A stretch of 64,000 bases of DNA from Bradyrhizobium xenonodulans (GCF_027594865.1 NZ_CP089391.1:5982501-6046500), one strand, 5' to 3'; positions 39,952 through 49,545 are shown, numbered from the stretch's first letter. Numbers and translations are program-made. The notes: generated from the letters alone by a model not told the origin.

Positions 39952-41228
39952 CTGTGTGATTTCCTCGCGGCGAGCGCCATGCCGCCGGCGACGCCGACAC
40001 CGAGCACGTAGATCCAGCCCGAGGTGAAATCGAACAGATGCGTGTTGAGCAGCGAGGAGAGCATGTTCTGCACCACGACCAGCATGCCGATCCAGCAGGC
40101 CAGCCCCTCGCCGCGGAACATCAGGAGATGCGCGATCCACAGCGCGTAGAGGACCAGCACGCCGACGATGCCCCACTGCACGGCATTGCTGAGCGTCTGG
40201 TTGTGCGGATTGCTGACGATCTCGCCGCGCAGCGGGTCGATGTCCGCATCGACGGCCACGCTCGCGAACAGGCCGCGGATCGAGCCTGTGCCATGACCGA
40301 TCAGCGGCGCGTCGGCGATGAAGCGCAAAGACTTTCGCCAGTATTCGAGACGTGAGCCCATGCCGCTGATCGAATTGTTCTCGGCCTCCATGCTCCTTTC
40401 ATAGTCGCTCTGGAATTTTGCGACGGTCGCGCGCAGATGCGGCGAGACGGCCCACAGCAACACCGCGACCAGCGCCGTCGCCCCGACGGCGATGAGGGCC
40501 GCACGCCAGCGCAGATGCAGCAGCGCAAATACCAAGACCAGCACCGGAAGCGTCACCAGTGCCGTGCGCGAAACCACGACGAACATCATGTTGGCGAGAA
40601 AGCCGATCGACAGGAGCGCGAACAGCGCCGCAAGCCGGAGACGGCCCTGGCGGACCAGCGCCGCGATCGGATAGACGAGCGCGAGAGCGCAGAGCGCGAA
40701 CTCCTGGCTCTGGTCGATATAGTTGCGCACCGCGATCCCGCTCTCGACCTGATAAGGGCCGCGCGACAGATAGAGTTTGAGCGACAGCCTGGGATCGATC
40801 GCGACCGCGAACGAGTAGAGCATCAGCAGCGCGCAGGAGACCAGGAACGCCGCGAACACCCATTTGCCGTAGGGCCAGCGCTCGAACTGGTAGATCAGCA
40901 GCGGGATCACCAGCAGCTTTGCCGGCGGCCCGAGCGCGTGCAGCCGCTCGGCCCAGGGCGCATCCGACCAGAGCGTACCGACCAGCGCCAGGACGAACAA
41001 CGCGATCGGCAGCAGGCAGACCGGACGCAGCAGCGAGCGGGGGAACTCACGGAGATCGACGAACGCGAAGGCGATCAGCCAGGGCACGAGTGCGAAGGTC
41101 ACACCCGTCGTGCTCCAGGGCAGCAGCAAGGCGACCAGCGCGACGAAACGGGCCGGCGTGCGGTAGCGCGCCGCCCAGATCGCGGAGAGCCAGGACGCTC
41201 GCCCTTGCTCGTTCAACACCTCGGTCAT
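39948..41228 (-). CDS. O-antigen ligase/polymerase-like membrane protein
   Basis: A 426-residue protein with about 11 membrane segments and one large periplasmic loop (about residues 265-345) containing GSRLEYWRKSLRFIADAPLIGHGTGS and HNQTLSNAVQWGI, the Wzy_C/WaaL (PF04932) pattern with the loop histidine. Such proteins join or polymerise surface polysaccharide at the periplasmic face. The start ATG at 41228 has AAGGA 5 nt upstream. No other polysaccharide genes adjoin, so ligase versus polymerase cannot be decided. Confidence 0.85.
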   Translation of the reverse strand: MTEVLNEQGRASWLSAIWAARYRTPARFVALVALLLPWSTTGVTFALVPWLIAFAFVDLREFPRSLLRPVCLLPIALFVLALVGTLWSDAPWAERLHALGPPAKLLVIPLLIYQFERWPYGKWVFAAFLVSCALLMLYSFAVAIDPRLSLKLYLSRGPYQVESGIAVRNYIDQSQEFALCALALVYPIAALVRQGRLRLAALFALLSIGFLANMMFVVVSRTALVTLPVLVLVFALLHLRWRAALIAVGATALVAVLLWAVSPHLRATVAKFQSDYERSMEAENNSISGMGSRLEYWRKSLRFIADAPLIGHGTGSIRGLFASVAVDADIDPLRGEIVSNPHNQTLSNAVQWGIVGVLVLYALWIAHLLMFRGEGLACWIGMLVVVQNMLSSLLNTHLFDFTSGWIYVLGVGVAGGMALAARKSHS

Positions 41229-41317
41229 GCCGTTCCTTGCAGATTCGCGGCCCACCCACGGCGCGGCAAACTAGCCGGAGCCGTGGGGCGGGGACAAGCG
41301 CGCGTCCACTCGGTCTG

Positions 41318-42724
41318 CTACGCGGGTTCGCGCATGGGAGGCGCAACCGGCTCGGGACTTGTCGGCTCCGCAACTTTCTCCTGCGCTGGCAGCGCAAGGC
41401 GCTTTCCGAACTCGCGGCGCAACAGCCACACGCTCAGGGCGGCCTGGAGCGAGGTCGTCGCGATCGACAAATACCAGACGTGCTCCATCCGGAAGCCCGG
41501 CCGCGTCGAGAGCCAGATCGACGGCAGGGAATAGGTGAGGACCCGCATGGCCGAGGTCCACAACACCGGCCTGGTGTTGCCAAGCCCCTGGAACATGCTG
41601 GAGCAAGTGAAGATCAGCCCCTGCGCCACCATGTTGAGCGAGACGATGCGCAGAAACAGCGCGGCAACCGCCATCGTCTCCTGATCCCTGGAGAAGCCGG
41701 CAAGCAACAGACCAGGCACCAGCTGCGCGAGGATCAGGAAAACAATCATCACGGCGGTCGCGATCAGCGCCGCCTTGACAAAGGTCTCCCGCACCCGCGC
41801 GCCATTGCCGGCGCCGAAATTCTGGCCGGCGATGGGTCCCGCAGCAAGGGCGATGGCGAGCGCCGGCATCTGGATCAGGCCGAGGAGACGCGTCCCGATG
41901 CCAAATCCTGCCTGGGCAGCCGGGCTGAAAACGCTCAGCACGTAATAACCCACGGCCATGATGACGAAGACCATCACGAACTCGCCGCCGGCAGGCAGGC
42001 CGACATTGAGGATCCTCTTCCATTGCCGAAGCTGCGGACGCCATTGCGCAGGCCGGAACGCGACGTAGCGCTCCAGCTTGAGAAAATAGCCGAGCAGCAT
42101 CAGCACGCCGATGAAGACGGCGATCGAGCTGGCAAGGCCTGCGCCGGCCACACCGAACGCGTGTCCGGTGCCCCAGCCCAGGATCAGGACCGGCGCCAGC
42201 GCAATATTGATCGCCACGGCAAGCGCCTGCACCAGCATGCTCGGCCGCACGATGCCGGTCGCCCGCAATGCGGATCCCATCACCTGTGTCGCGAATTGCA
42301 GCGCCAGCGCCGGCATGAACCAGAGAAGATAGGTCACGCCGGCGTCGATGGTGGCCTCATCGGCGGCGACTGCCCGCATGTAAGGGCGCGACAATGCAAA
42401 GCCCGCGACCAGGGTGAGCACCCCGAACAGCACCGACAGGACGACCGACTGGTTGAAGACGAGGTTGGCGTCGCCGCGGTCCTTGCGGCCGACGGCATGC
42501 GCGATCAGCGCCACCGCGCCGACGCCGAGCACCTGCATCAGGGCGTTGACGAGAAAGCCCGCATTGCCCGCCGCAGCGACGCCCGCAATCGCGGCCTCGC
42601 CGAGGCCCGAGACGAAGTACAGGTCGACCAGCTGGCAGATCATGATCGTGATCATGCCGACCATGATCGGGGGCGCCATGTGCAGGATGTGTCTGACGAT
42701 GGAGCCGTGTGTCAGGTCGTTCAT
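41318..42724 (-). CDS. MATE family efflux transporter
   Basis: A 468-residue protein with 12 membrane segments in two halves, each beginning with a MATE-type motif (PIMVGMITIMICQLVDLYFV; GLPAGGEFVMVFVIMAVGYY). QNFGAGNGARVRE is the typical MATE loop of the second half. It exports cationic compounds by sodium or proton antiport. It is 57 bp downstream of the ABC transporter gene on the same strand, so probably one operon. Confidence 0.92.
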   Translation of the reverse strand: MNDLTHGSIVRHILHMAPPIMVGMITIMICQLVDLYFVSGLGEAAIAGVAAAGNAGFLVNALMQVLGVGAVALIAHAVGRKDRGDANLVFNQSVVLSVLFGVLTLVAGFALSRPYMRAVAADEATIDAGVTYLLWFMPALALQFATQVMGSALRATGIVRPSMLVQALAVAINIALAPVLILGWGTGHAFGVAGAGLASSIAVFIGVLMLLGYFLKLERYVAFRPAQWRPQLRQWKRILNVGLPAGGEFVMVFVIMAVGYYVLSVFSPAAQAGFGIGTRLLGLIQMPALAIALAAGPIAGQNFGAGNGARVRETFVKAALIATAVMIVFLILAQLVPGLLLAGFSRDQETMAVAALFLRIVSLNMVAQGLIFTCSSMFQGLGNTRPVLWTSAMRVLTYSLPSIWLSTRPGFRMEHVWYLSIATTSLQAALSVWLLRREFGKRLALPAQEKVAEPTSPEPVAPPMREPA

Positions 42725-42781
42725 GTCATTCCATCCTTTGGCAACGTGACAGCGGGACGTTCCGTCCCGCTGCCGTGCGCC

Positions 42782-44581
42782 TCACTCCGCTGCTGCGACA
42801 TGCCCGAGCTCCACCACCTGGCGCTCGAACAGGCCGCGATAGATTCCGCCCGGCTTGTTCGCGAGCACGGCATGGGTGCCTTGCTCGACGATCTCGCCGC
42901 GGTCGAACACCAGGATGCGATCGAGGCTGCGCACCGTCGACAGCCGGTGCGCGATCACGATCGAGGTGCGGCCCTTCATCAGCCGCTCCATCGCCTGCTG
43001 GATCAGCGCCTCCGATTCCGAATCGAGGCTCGATGTCGCCTCGTCCAGGATCAGCACTGGCGCGTCCGCCAGGAAGGCACGCGCCAGCGCCACCCGCTGC
43101 CGCTCGCCGCCCGACAGCTTCACGCCGCGCTCGCCGACTAGGGTGCCGTAGCCCTTCGGCAGGCGCAGGATGAAGTCGTGCGCATTCGCCAGCCGCGCCG
43201 CCTGCTCGATCGCCTCCAGGCTGGCGCCAGGCCGGCCATAGGCGATGTTTTCGGCGAGCGAGCGGTGAAACAGGATCGGGTCCTGCTGCACGATCGCGAT
43301 CTGGCTGCGCAGCGAGTGCTGCGTCGCCAGCGCGATGTCCTGCCCGTCGATCAGCACGCGTCCATCCGTGACGTCGTAGAGCCGCTGCACCAGCTTGACG
43401 AAGGTGGTCTTGCCGGAGCCGGAGCGGCCAACGAGACCGACGCGTTCGCCGGCGCGGATCGTCAGCGACAGTCCGTCATAGAGCGGCGCGCGATGGCCGC
43501 CATAATGGAACGTGACGTCGTCGAACACGATCTCGCCGCCCTCGATCGCGATCGGCCGCGCCTCGGTCGCGTCGGCAATGCCGATCGGCTCGTCGTGGAT
43601 CGCCACCAGCTCCTCCATGTCGTTGACCGACCGCTGGAGATTGTTGATGTGCATGCCGACGTCGCGCAGGTACGCGTGGATGACGTAGTAGCTGGTCAGC
43701 ACATAGGTGACGTCGCCGGGCGAGGCATGCCCTGACATCCACAGCAGCACCGAGCCGCCGATCACGGAGCCCCGCAGGCACAGCAGCAGCGAGAGCTGCG
43801 CCATGGCGGTGTAGTTGTAGCGAAACCAGGTCCGCCGCACCCGCACGCGCCAGCGGTTGATGACGCGGCCAAGCCGCGCATCCTCGCGCGCTTCGGCGCC
43901 GAAGGATTTCACCACGGCGTTGCATGTCAGCGCGTCCGCCAGCGTGCCGCCGACCTTGGTGTCCCAGGCATTGGAGACACGCGCGGCCGGCGCGATGTAG
44001 CGCGTCGAGAACAGCACCGTCATCGTGACATAGACCAGCGCGCCGAGCGCGATCACCCCGCCGAGCGCGGTCCAATGCACGCCGAGCAGGATCATCGATC
44101 CGATCAGCACGACCAGCGACGGCAGCAGCGCCAGCAGGATGGTGTCGTTCAAGAGGTCGAGCGCCCACATGCCGCGCGTGATCTTGCGCACGGTGGAGCC
44201 GGCGAAGGAATTGGCGTGCCAGTCGGTCGAGAAGCGCTGCACGCGCATGAAGGCGTCCTGCGCGACCTCGGACATGATCTTCAGCGTGAACGGCACGATC
44301 GCCTGGAGACCTGCGAGCCGCAGCGCCATCGAGGCCGCGCCGAGCGCCACGATGGCGCCGAATGCGACCAGCGCAGCGTGGCGCGCTTCGGGATCGGACG
44401 GCCCGCGCGTCAGCGCATCGATCAGGTGCCCCGAGAACACCGGCATGAACAGGTCGGCGGCGGTCGCCCCCAGCAGGCCGATGACGATGGCAAACGTCCG
44501 CCCCGGCTGCTTCAGCCAGTGCCGGAACACGAAGGGCAGCACCACGCGTATCGCCGCGGGCTTCTTTGACAGAGCGGTCAT
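42782..44581 (-). CDS. ABC exporter, fused membrane and ATPase domains
   Basis: A 599-residue half-transporter of the MsbA/LmrA type. Six membrane segments lie in the first 320 residues, then the ATPase domain with Walker A GRSGSGKT, Q-loop IVQQDPILF, signature LSGGERQR, Walker B VLILDEATS and the H-loop VIAHRLS. It should dimerise and export a lipid, peptide or drug. The ATG at 44581 (MTALSKKPAAIRVVLP) is chosen because the upstream open frame lacks hydrophobic or family-like sequence. It is followed by the MATE gene. Confidence 0.93.
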   Translation of the reverse strand: MTALSKKPAAIRVVLPFVFRHWLKQPGRTFAIVIGLLGATAADLFMPVFSGHLIDALTRGPSDPEARHAALVAFGAIVALGAASMALRLAGLQAIVPFTLKIMSEVAQDAFMRVQRFSTDWHANSFAGSTVRKITRGMWALDLLNDTILLALLPSLVVLIGSMILLGVHWTALGGVIALGALVYVTMTVLFSTRYIAPAARVSNAWDTKVGGTLADALTCNAVVKSFGAEAREDARLGRVINRWRVRVRRTWFRYNYTAMAQLSLLLCLRGSVIGGSVLLWMSGHASPGDVTYVLTSYYVIHAYLRDVGMHINNLQRSVNDMEELVAIHDEPIGIADATEARPIAIEGGEIVFDDVTFHYGGHRAPLYDGLSLTIRAGERVGLVGRSGSGKTTFVKLVQRLYDVTDGRVLIDGQDIALATQHSLRSQIAIVQQDPILFHRSLAENIAYGRPGASLEAIEQAARLANAHDFILRLPKGYGTLVGERGVKLSGGERQRVALARAFLADAPVLILDEATSSLDSESEALIQQAMERLMKGRTSIVIAHRLSTVRSLDRILVFDRGEIVEQGTHAVLANKPGGIYRGLFERQVVELGHVAAAE

Positions 44582-45055
44582 GACATCATCCGGCCGCTTT
44601 GGCGCGGGCCGGCTCCATCGATGGACGCAGGCCGGCCGCGAGGGCCGAAACGGCGTCACTTAAGACTGATTTTGACTTGGGAAGCGGAGCGATCGGGACA
44701 CAAAACCCAATCGAAGCTGGCGGAAAGGGCCTCTAGGAGGCCGAGCAGGTACCGAGCCAGAACATCATCGAGCGCGGGCGTACGATCTGCGAATGCGACG
44801 AAATCATGCAAATCTCTCCCCGGTTCGATTGAATGAGGTACGCTTTATAGATGTGCTGTTCGCGATTTGCAACGGGGCTTGCGCGAGATCACGCACGAGT
44901 GTTGCATTTTGGTGCGGGGAGCTTGGTGCCTACGCCGCCGCCTCAACCTCCGCTGTCATCCTCCGCGAAAGCGGGGGGATCCAGTACGCCGCAGCGGCTG
45001 TGGTGAGAGCGAGCTCGCCAACGCCGGTCTCTGGAATACTGGATCGCCCGCCTTC
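44582..45055. other. Intergenic region between ABC exporter and IS481 element
   Basis: About 475 bp. The right third is the left part of a family A repeat. The rest has lower GC than its surroundings. A 51-codon minus-strand frame (44811-44656, TTG start, ending VKISLK) looks faintly protein-like but has no ribosome-binding site; I do not call it a gene. Confidence 0.4.
44954..45055. repeat. Family A repeat, copy 4, left part (split by the IS)
   Basis: TGTCATCCTCCGCGAAAGCG, the linker CCAGTACGCCGCAG and CTGGAATACTGGAT, then the left arm CGCCCGCCT of the second hairpin. It stops at the IS481 end. The remaining 17 bp continue at 46327. Confidence 0.8.
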
Positions 45056-46326
45056 TGTTCAGACCGGGGACATAGCTGACACCTGTTCGGACACATCACT
45101 GACAGGTTGGCCATTGGTCAAGTCGATTGATGCGACCTGCCAGCTGGCGAAGAAGATTCCGTAGCGACCGTCGCGGTCGAGCTGCCTGATGGCCAACTGC
45201 TCGCCGCAGAAGGCTTGAGGGACTTTCCACATCTGCCCTTTGAAGGCGATGTAGCTCCGGGTCGAGGAGGCGGTGCGAACGATCTCCCCGGCGTCGTATT
45301 GCACCTTCGGCACACGATCGGGCATGGCGCGAGAACTCGGCCGGTAGCGATCGGCGGGGATACCCATGCCGAGGCTTTCATGTGGCCGCTCCAGATTGTA
45401 GATCGTGCGCCAGTTGTCGAGGGCGCGCTGAACTTCCGCCAGGGTGCGGAACGTGTGCAGAGCGAACACTTCCGCTTTCAAGCTGCGATGGAAGCGTTCG
45501 TTCTTGCCTCGGCCCTGAGGATGGCGTGGCCTGGCGTGGATCACCCTGACGCCGAGCTTGAGCAGCCATACCTTCAGCGAGGTCCAGCGAGCGCCGGACG
45601 TGTCGCCCCAGGGAGATCCATTGTCGAGGTAAAAGGCCTCTGGCATCCCATAGCGTCGAAAAGTGTCGGTCAGGTGTTTCTGCACGTCTGGGCGCTGCTC
45701 GTTGGCGCATGCCTTCAGACACAGGGCATAGCGCGAGTGGTCATCGACCATGGTGAGCGGATGGCAACGCCTCCCGTCGGCAAGCGGCATGTGACCCTTG
45801 AAGTCCATCTGCCAAAGCTGATTGGGCGCATCCTTCTCGAACCGGTGGTCTGAAGGGCTTGGCGAAGCCTTCTCGCTCGGCTTGATCCGCTCATTCCGGC
45901 ACAGGATCTGATGGACCGTCGAAGGCACAGGCACAGCCTGGCCGTCGCGCTTCAGGCAATGGGCAATCTTGCGCGCCCCCCAGGCTGGATGCTTGTCCCG
46001 CACAGCCAGGATTTGCGCCTCCACCGCAGGCTCGCTGCGCCTGGGCATGCTCTTCGGACGACGCGGCTGATCCGCCAGATCATGGTCGCCAGCCTGCCAA
46101 CGCCGCAACCATTTATAGCCCACGTCAGGGCTGATTCCGAACCGCCGGCACAACTCTCGCCGGTTCGCTCCTTCCTGTAAGGCAAGCCGCACAAACTCGC
46201 GTCGCTGATCCATTACCGACACCTCGTTCCAGGGCATGGACGGCCTCCCAAATCGACCAATCCAGCCCATTGTGATGTGTCAGCTATGTCTCCGAACACC
46301 CGTCAGTGATCTGTCCGGTCTAAACA
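45056..46326. mobile_element. Complete IS481-family insertion sequence (1271 bp)
   Basis: The terminal inverted repeats are TGTTCAGACCGG at 45056 and, read inward from the right end, TGTTTAGACCGG at 46326. Each end has two copies of a roughly 20-bp motif (GACCGG..ACAT..CTGACA type) about 28 bp apart, probable transposase binding sites. One full-length transposase gene fills the interior. It is inserted in the loop of the second hairpin of a family A repeat. Flanks joined without the IS give the perfect hairpin CGCCCGCCT-TCGC-AGGCGGGCG, so no target duplication is present. Confidence 0.9.
45059..46237 (-). CDS. IS481-family transposase
   Basis: A 392-residue integrase-fold transposase. An N-terminal HTH (RRELCRRFGISPDVGYKWLR, about 22-42) and HTH_29-like region are followed by the rve core with D in LWQMDFKGH, D in FYLDNGSPW and E in GRGKNERFHRSLKAE. 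The start MPWNEVSVMDQRREFV matches the family, so I take the ATG at 46237 rather than the open frame to 46270. The coding sequence is intact and ends inside the left terminal repeat, so the element is probably active or recently arrived. Confidence 0.93.
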   Translation of the reverse strand: MPWNEVSVMDQRREFVRLALQEGANRRELCRRFGISPDVGYKWLRRWQAGDHDLADQPRRPKSMPRRSEPAVEAQILAVRDKHPAWGARKIAHCLKRDGQAVPVPSTVHQILCRNERIKPSEKASPSPSDHRFEKDAPNQLWQMDFKGHMPLADGRRCHPLTMVDDHSRYALCLKACANEQRPDVQKHLTDTFRRYGMPEAFYLDNGSPWGDTSGARWTSLKVWLLKLGVRVIHARPRHPQGRGKNERFHRSLKAEVFALHTFRTLAEVQRALDNWRTIYNLERPHESLGMGIPADRYRPSSRAMPDRVPKVQYDAGEIVRTASSTRSYIAFKGQMWKVPQAFCGEQLAIRQLDRDGRYGIFFASWQVASIDLTNGQPVSDVSEQVSAMSPV

Positions 46327-46343
46327 GCAGGCGGGCGATGACA
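46327..46343. repeat. Family A repeat, copy 4, right part
   Basis: GCAGGCGGGCGATGACA completes the hairpin begun at 45046-45055 on the other side of the IS. Confidence 0.8.
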
Positions 46344-46359
46344 CCGAGGGTGGGCTGCG

Positions 46360-47943
46360 TCAATGCGCGTCGCCGCCGCCGGTCAGCGCGGCCGGCTTGT
46401 TCAGGAGCGTGACCAGCAGGCTGAGGCCGAGATAGAACAGCGTCAATATGAAGAAGGCATCGCCAAAGCTCATCACAACGGCCTGGCGATGCACCAACTG
46501 GGACAGCTGCTTCATCGCCATCAGCGTGGAGTCGCCGAGCCCCTGAAACTTCTGCATGAACATGGTCAGGGTTTCGGTTGCCGTCGCGTTGCCCCAGGTC
46601 ACGCGCTCCTGGAGGCGGGTGATGTGCAGATCGGTGCGGTCGTTGAGCACGGTGTTGATGACGGCGAGGCCCACGGCGCCGCCGAGATTGCGCATCAGGT
46701 TGAACAGGCCGCTCGCATTCTTCACCCGATCGGGCGCCAGCGTGCCGAGCGCGATGTTGTTGGTCGGCACCATCGCGAACATCATGCCGACGCCGCGCAG
46801 GATCTGCGGCACCAGCAATTCGTAGAAATCGTAGTCGCGCGTGATCCACGTCATCTGGTAGGAGCCGATCGCGAACACGACGAGGCCGAACGCGATCATG
46901 TAGCGCATGTCGAGCTTCACCATGAGGCGGCCGACCAGCGGCGCGACCAGGAACATGGTGATGCCGGAGACGACAATGGTCTCGCCGATCATCAGCGCGC
47001 TGTAGCCGCGCACTTCGGCCAGATAGCGCGGATAGATGTAGGTCAGGCCGTAGAGGCCGATGCCGATGCAGAATTGCAGGACGCAGCCGATCGCGAAATT
47101 GCGGTTGGAGAAAGTGCGTAAGTTGACGATCGGCTCGGCCGCCGTGAAGACGCGCCAGAAGAAGGCGATCGCCGAGACCGCGCAGATCCAGGCACAGATC
47201 GCCACCGAGGTGTCCTGCATCCATTCATATTGCGGGCCTTCCTCCAGCACATATTCCAGCGTGCCGAGGAAGGCGGCCATGAACAGCAGGCCCCACCAGT
47301 CGAAGCGGTCGAGCAGCTCGAAATGCGGCTCGTCGAAGTCGACCAGGGCCAGCACGCCCAGGGTGATGCCGATGCCCGGCACGACGTTGATGAAGAACAG
47401 CCAGTTCCACGACATCAGATCGGTGATGTAGCCGCCGACGGTCGGCCCGATGGTCGGCGCCAGCGTCGCGACCAGCCCGATGATGGGACCGACGATGTGG
47501 AATTTCGTGCGCGGGAACACGGTGTAGGCCGAGGCGAACACCGTCGGGATCATGCCGGCGCCCAAAAAGCCCTGAAGCGCGCGCCAGAGGATCATCTCCT
47601 CGATCGTCGTGGCGAAGCCGCAGAGCAGGCTCGAAGCGGTGAAGCCGGCCGCCGAGATCGCAAACAGCAGCCGCGTGCCGAAGGCGCGCGACAAAAACCC
47701 CGACAGCGGGATCGCGATGACTTCGGCGATCAGATAGGCGGTCTGCACCCAGGAGACTTCGCTGGAGCTCGCCGACAGGCCGGCCTGGATCTCGCTCAAG
47801 GAGGCCGAGACGATCTGGATGTCCAGGATCGACATGAACATCCCGAACACCATGATGATGAAGGCGAACAGCCGCTTCGGCGCAATAGTTTCCGAAGCGG
47901 GGTTCGCCATCATGGCGGGTGAAGCGGTGGTGGCGTTGGCCAT
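46360..47943 (-). CDS. DHA2-family (EmrB/QacA-type) multidrug exporter
   Basis: A 527-residue protein with 14 predicted membrane segments. Motifs: LDIQIVSASLSEIQ in segment 1 (family motif D1), ALQGFLGAGMIPTVF, and the antiporter motif C region GPIIGLVATLAPTIGPTVGG. With the HlyD-type partner encoded 181 bp upstream it should form an EmrAB-like pump that works with an outer-membrane channel encoded elsewhere. It probably answers to the divergent TetR repressor. Confidence 0.93.
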   Translation of the reverse strand: MANATTASPAMMANPASETIAPKRLFAFIIMVFGMFMSILDIQIVSASLSEIQAGLSASSSEVSWVQTAYLIAEVIAIPLSGFLSRAFGTRLLFAISAAGFTASSLLCGFATTIEEMILWRALQGFLGAGMIPTVFASAYTVFPRTKFHIVGPIIGLVATLAPTIGPTVGGYITDLMSWNWLFFINVVPGIGITLGVLALVDFDEPHFELLDRFDWWGLLFMAAFLGTLEYVLEEGPQYEWMQDTSVAICAWICAVSAIAFFWRVFTAAEPIVNLRTFSNRNFAIGCVLQFCIGIGLYGLTYIYPRYLAEVRGYSALMIGETIVVSGITMFLVAPLVGRLMVKLDMRYMIAFGLVVFAIGSYQMTWITRDYDFYELLVPQILRGVGMMFAMVPTNNIALGTLAPDRVKNASGLFNLMRNLGGAVGLAVINTVLNDRTDLHITRLQERVTWGNATATETLTMFMQKFQGLGDSTLMAMKQLSQLVHRQAVVMSFGDAFFILTLFYLGLSLLVTLLNKPAALTGGGDAH

Positions 47944-47962
47944 GTGTCAGCTCGGACTCTTC

Positions 47963-48082
47963 TCACCTCTCCCGCTTGCGGGAGAGGTCGGCGCGAAGCG
48001 CCGGGTGAGGGTTTTCTCCTCTTGGGGAGTCTCCCTGGAGGAAACACCCTCTCCCCAGCCCTCTCCCGCGAGCGGGAGAGGG
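47963..48082. repeat. Dispersed palindromic repeat, family C, copy 1
   Basis: Hairpins CCTCTCCCGC-TT-GCGGGAGAGG and CCCTCTCCCGC-GA-GCGGGAGAGGG flank a GGGTGAGGGTTTTCTCC core, in the gap between the two pump genes. Copy 2 is at about 56408. Confidence 0.7.
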
Positions 48083-48124
48083 AGCGCACCGGCGCTTGGG
48101 GCAAGCATCGGCATTGCAGCAGTC

Positions 48125-49447
48125 CTATTGCGGGTGGATGGCGGTGGGATCGTCGAGATCGATCTCGCTGTCGGCGTCGGCCGCGCCCTTGTTGGTGTCG
48201 ACGGTCGCATAGACCGACATGCCGGCACGCAGCAGGCTCTGCTTCGCCACCGATTTCGGCACGCGGATGCGGACCGGCACGCGCTGCACGATCTTGGTGA
48301 AATTGCCGGTGGCGTTGTCGGGCGGCAACAGCGTGAACACCGAGCCCGCGCCCGCCGCGATACTGTCGACGACACCGGAGAACTTGCGCATGCCGTAGGC
48401 ATCGACCTTGATCGTCACCGGCTGGCCGGAGCGGATGCGCTTGAGCTGCGTCTCCTTGAAATTGGCGTCGATGTAGACGTCGTCGAGCGGCACGATGTTG
48501 CCGAGGCGCTGGCCGACCGCGACGAAATCGCCGGCGCTGACGAGACGGTTCGAGAACGTGCCGTCGACCGGCGCGCGCACCGCGGTGAAGGCAAGATCGC
48601 GCTCGGCCTTGGCGAGCGAGGTCTTGAGCTCGGCGAGTTGCGCCTTGGCTTCGGCCTGCTGCGCCTTGGTGACGTCGACATTGCTGACGGCGACGTCGTA
48701 GGCGGCCTGCGCGGCCTTGACCGCGGCGGCGCCCTGGTCGCGTCCGGCTTCGGAGCTTTCGAACGTGGCCCGCGAAGCAAAGCCCTTGCTGCTCAGCGCC
48801 TGCTGGCGCTCATAGTCGAGATCGGCGCGCTTGAGGCCGGCTTCGGCGGAGACGAGTTGCGCCTTGGCCTGCGCGACCTGGCTGTCGAGCGCGGCGATCT
48901 GGCGGCCGATGCGATCGATGGTGGCCTGCTGGGTTGCGATCCTGGTCGCGGCGGCATCGACCGCGATCCTGTAGTCGCCGTCGTCGATGCGGAAGACGAT
49001 GTCGCCGGCGCGCACCGGCGTGTTGTCGCCGGCGAGGATCGAGGAAATGTGTCCGGCAACGCGCGCGCCCAGCATGGTGTTGTTGGCGCGGACATAGGCG
49101 TCGTCGGTGGAGATGTAGAAGCGGCCGACCAGCGTGTAGTAGCCGGCGTAGCTCGCGGCGGCGAGCGCCAGCACGAGGCCAACGCCCATCAGGACGAATT
49201 TGCGCTTGCCGGACTTCGGCGCGCCGCCTGCGGCGGGCGCATCCGGTGAAGGTGCGGCCGGCTTGTCGGTGGCCGGCTTCTCCGGCGCCTCATTGGTGCG
49301 GCGCTTGGTTTCCTCGGCCACGTGAGAGCGCAACTGCTCGGCAAGGGCGGCAGGTTTCTCGGTCGCAGCTTCACTGCCCGCCTGCTCCGTCGTCTCCACC
49401 GCCTCCTGGCGAAGGACTCGCGCAGCCTGGTCTCTCGATACGGCCAT
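48125..49447 (-). CDS. HlyD/EmrA-type periplasmic adaptor of the pump
   Basis: A 440-residue membrane-fusion protein. A roughly 80-residue Ala/Pro/Glu-rich cytoplasmic region is unusually long. One membrane segment (about 84-104, FVLMGVGLVLALAAASYAGY) is followed by a biotinyl-lipoyl half (AGHISSILAGDNTPVRAGD), a coiled-coil hairpin (about 165-275) and a beta-barrel (VRAPVDGTFSNRLVSAGDFV). It bridges the DHA2 exporter to an outer-membrane channel. It is the first gene of the pump operon, immediately downstream of the TetR operator. Confidence 0.93.
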   Translation of the reverse strand: MAVSRDQAARVLRQEAVETTEQAGSEAATEKPAALAEQLRSHVAEETKRRTNEAPEKPATDKPAAPSPDAPAAGGAPKSGKRKFVLMGVGLVLALAAASYAGYYTLVGRFYISTDDAYVRANNTMLGARVAGHISSILAGDNTPVRAGDIVFRIDDGDYRIAVDAAATRIATQQATIDRIGRQIAALDSQVAQAKAQLVSAEAGLKRADLDYERQQALSSKGFASRATFESSEAGRDQGAAAVKAAQAAYDVAVSNVDVTKAQQAEAKAQLAELKTSLAKAERDLAFTAVRAPVDGTFSNRLVSAGDFVAVGQRLGNIVPLDDVYIDANFKETQLKRIRSGQPVTIKVDAYGMRKFSGVVDSIAAGAGSVFTLLPPDNATGNFTKIVQRVPVRIRVPKSVAKQSLLRAGMSVYATVDTNKGAADADSEIDLDDPTAIHPQ

Positions 49448-49522
49448 AGAGGCCTCCTCAAAAAAGCGCGACCAGGGACGGCCGCCCCGCGGCCTGTTCC
49501 CCCTCGCTTATCCCTAAATACC

Positions 49523-49545
49523 ATTGACCGAACGGTTCGGTCAAT
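49523..49545. promoter_or_regulatory. TetR operator
   Basis: A perfect 23-bp palindrome, ATTGACCGAAC-G-GTTCGGTCAAT, in the 195-bp gap between the pump operon (start 49447) and the divergent TetR gene (49643). The core GACCGAACGGTTCGGTC type is typical of TetR-family repressors of EmrAB pumps. Confidence 0.85.

Noticed and set aside
40437..43141. Overlapping plus-strand frames opposite the O-antigen-ligase and MATE genes
   Set aside because: Arg/Gln/His-rich translation without motifs; both minus-strand genes have full membrane topology.
44656..44811. 51-codon minus-strand frame ending VKISLK
   Set aside because: TTG start without ribosome-binding site; looks faintly protein-like but nothing supports expression or a family. 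Kept only as a note in the gap entry.
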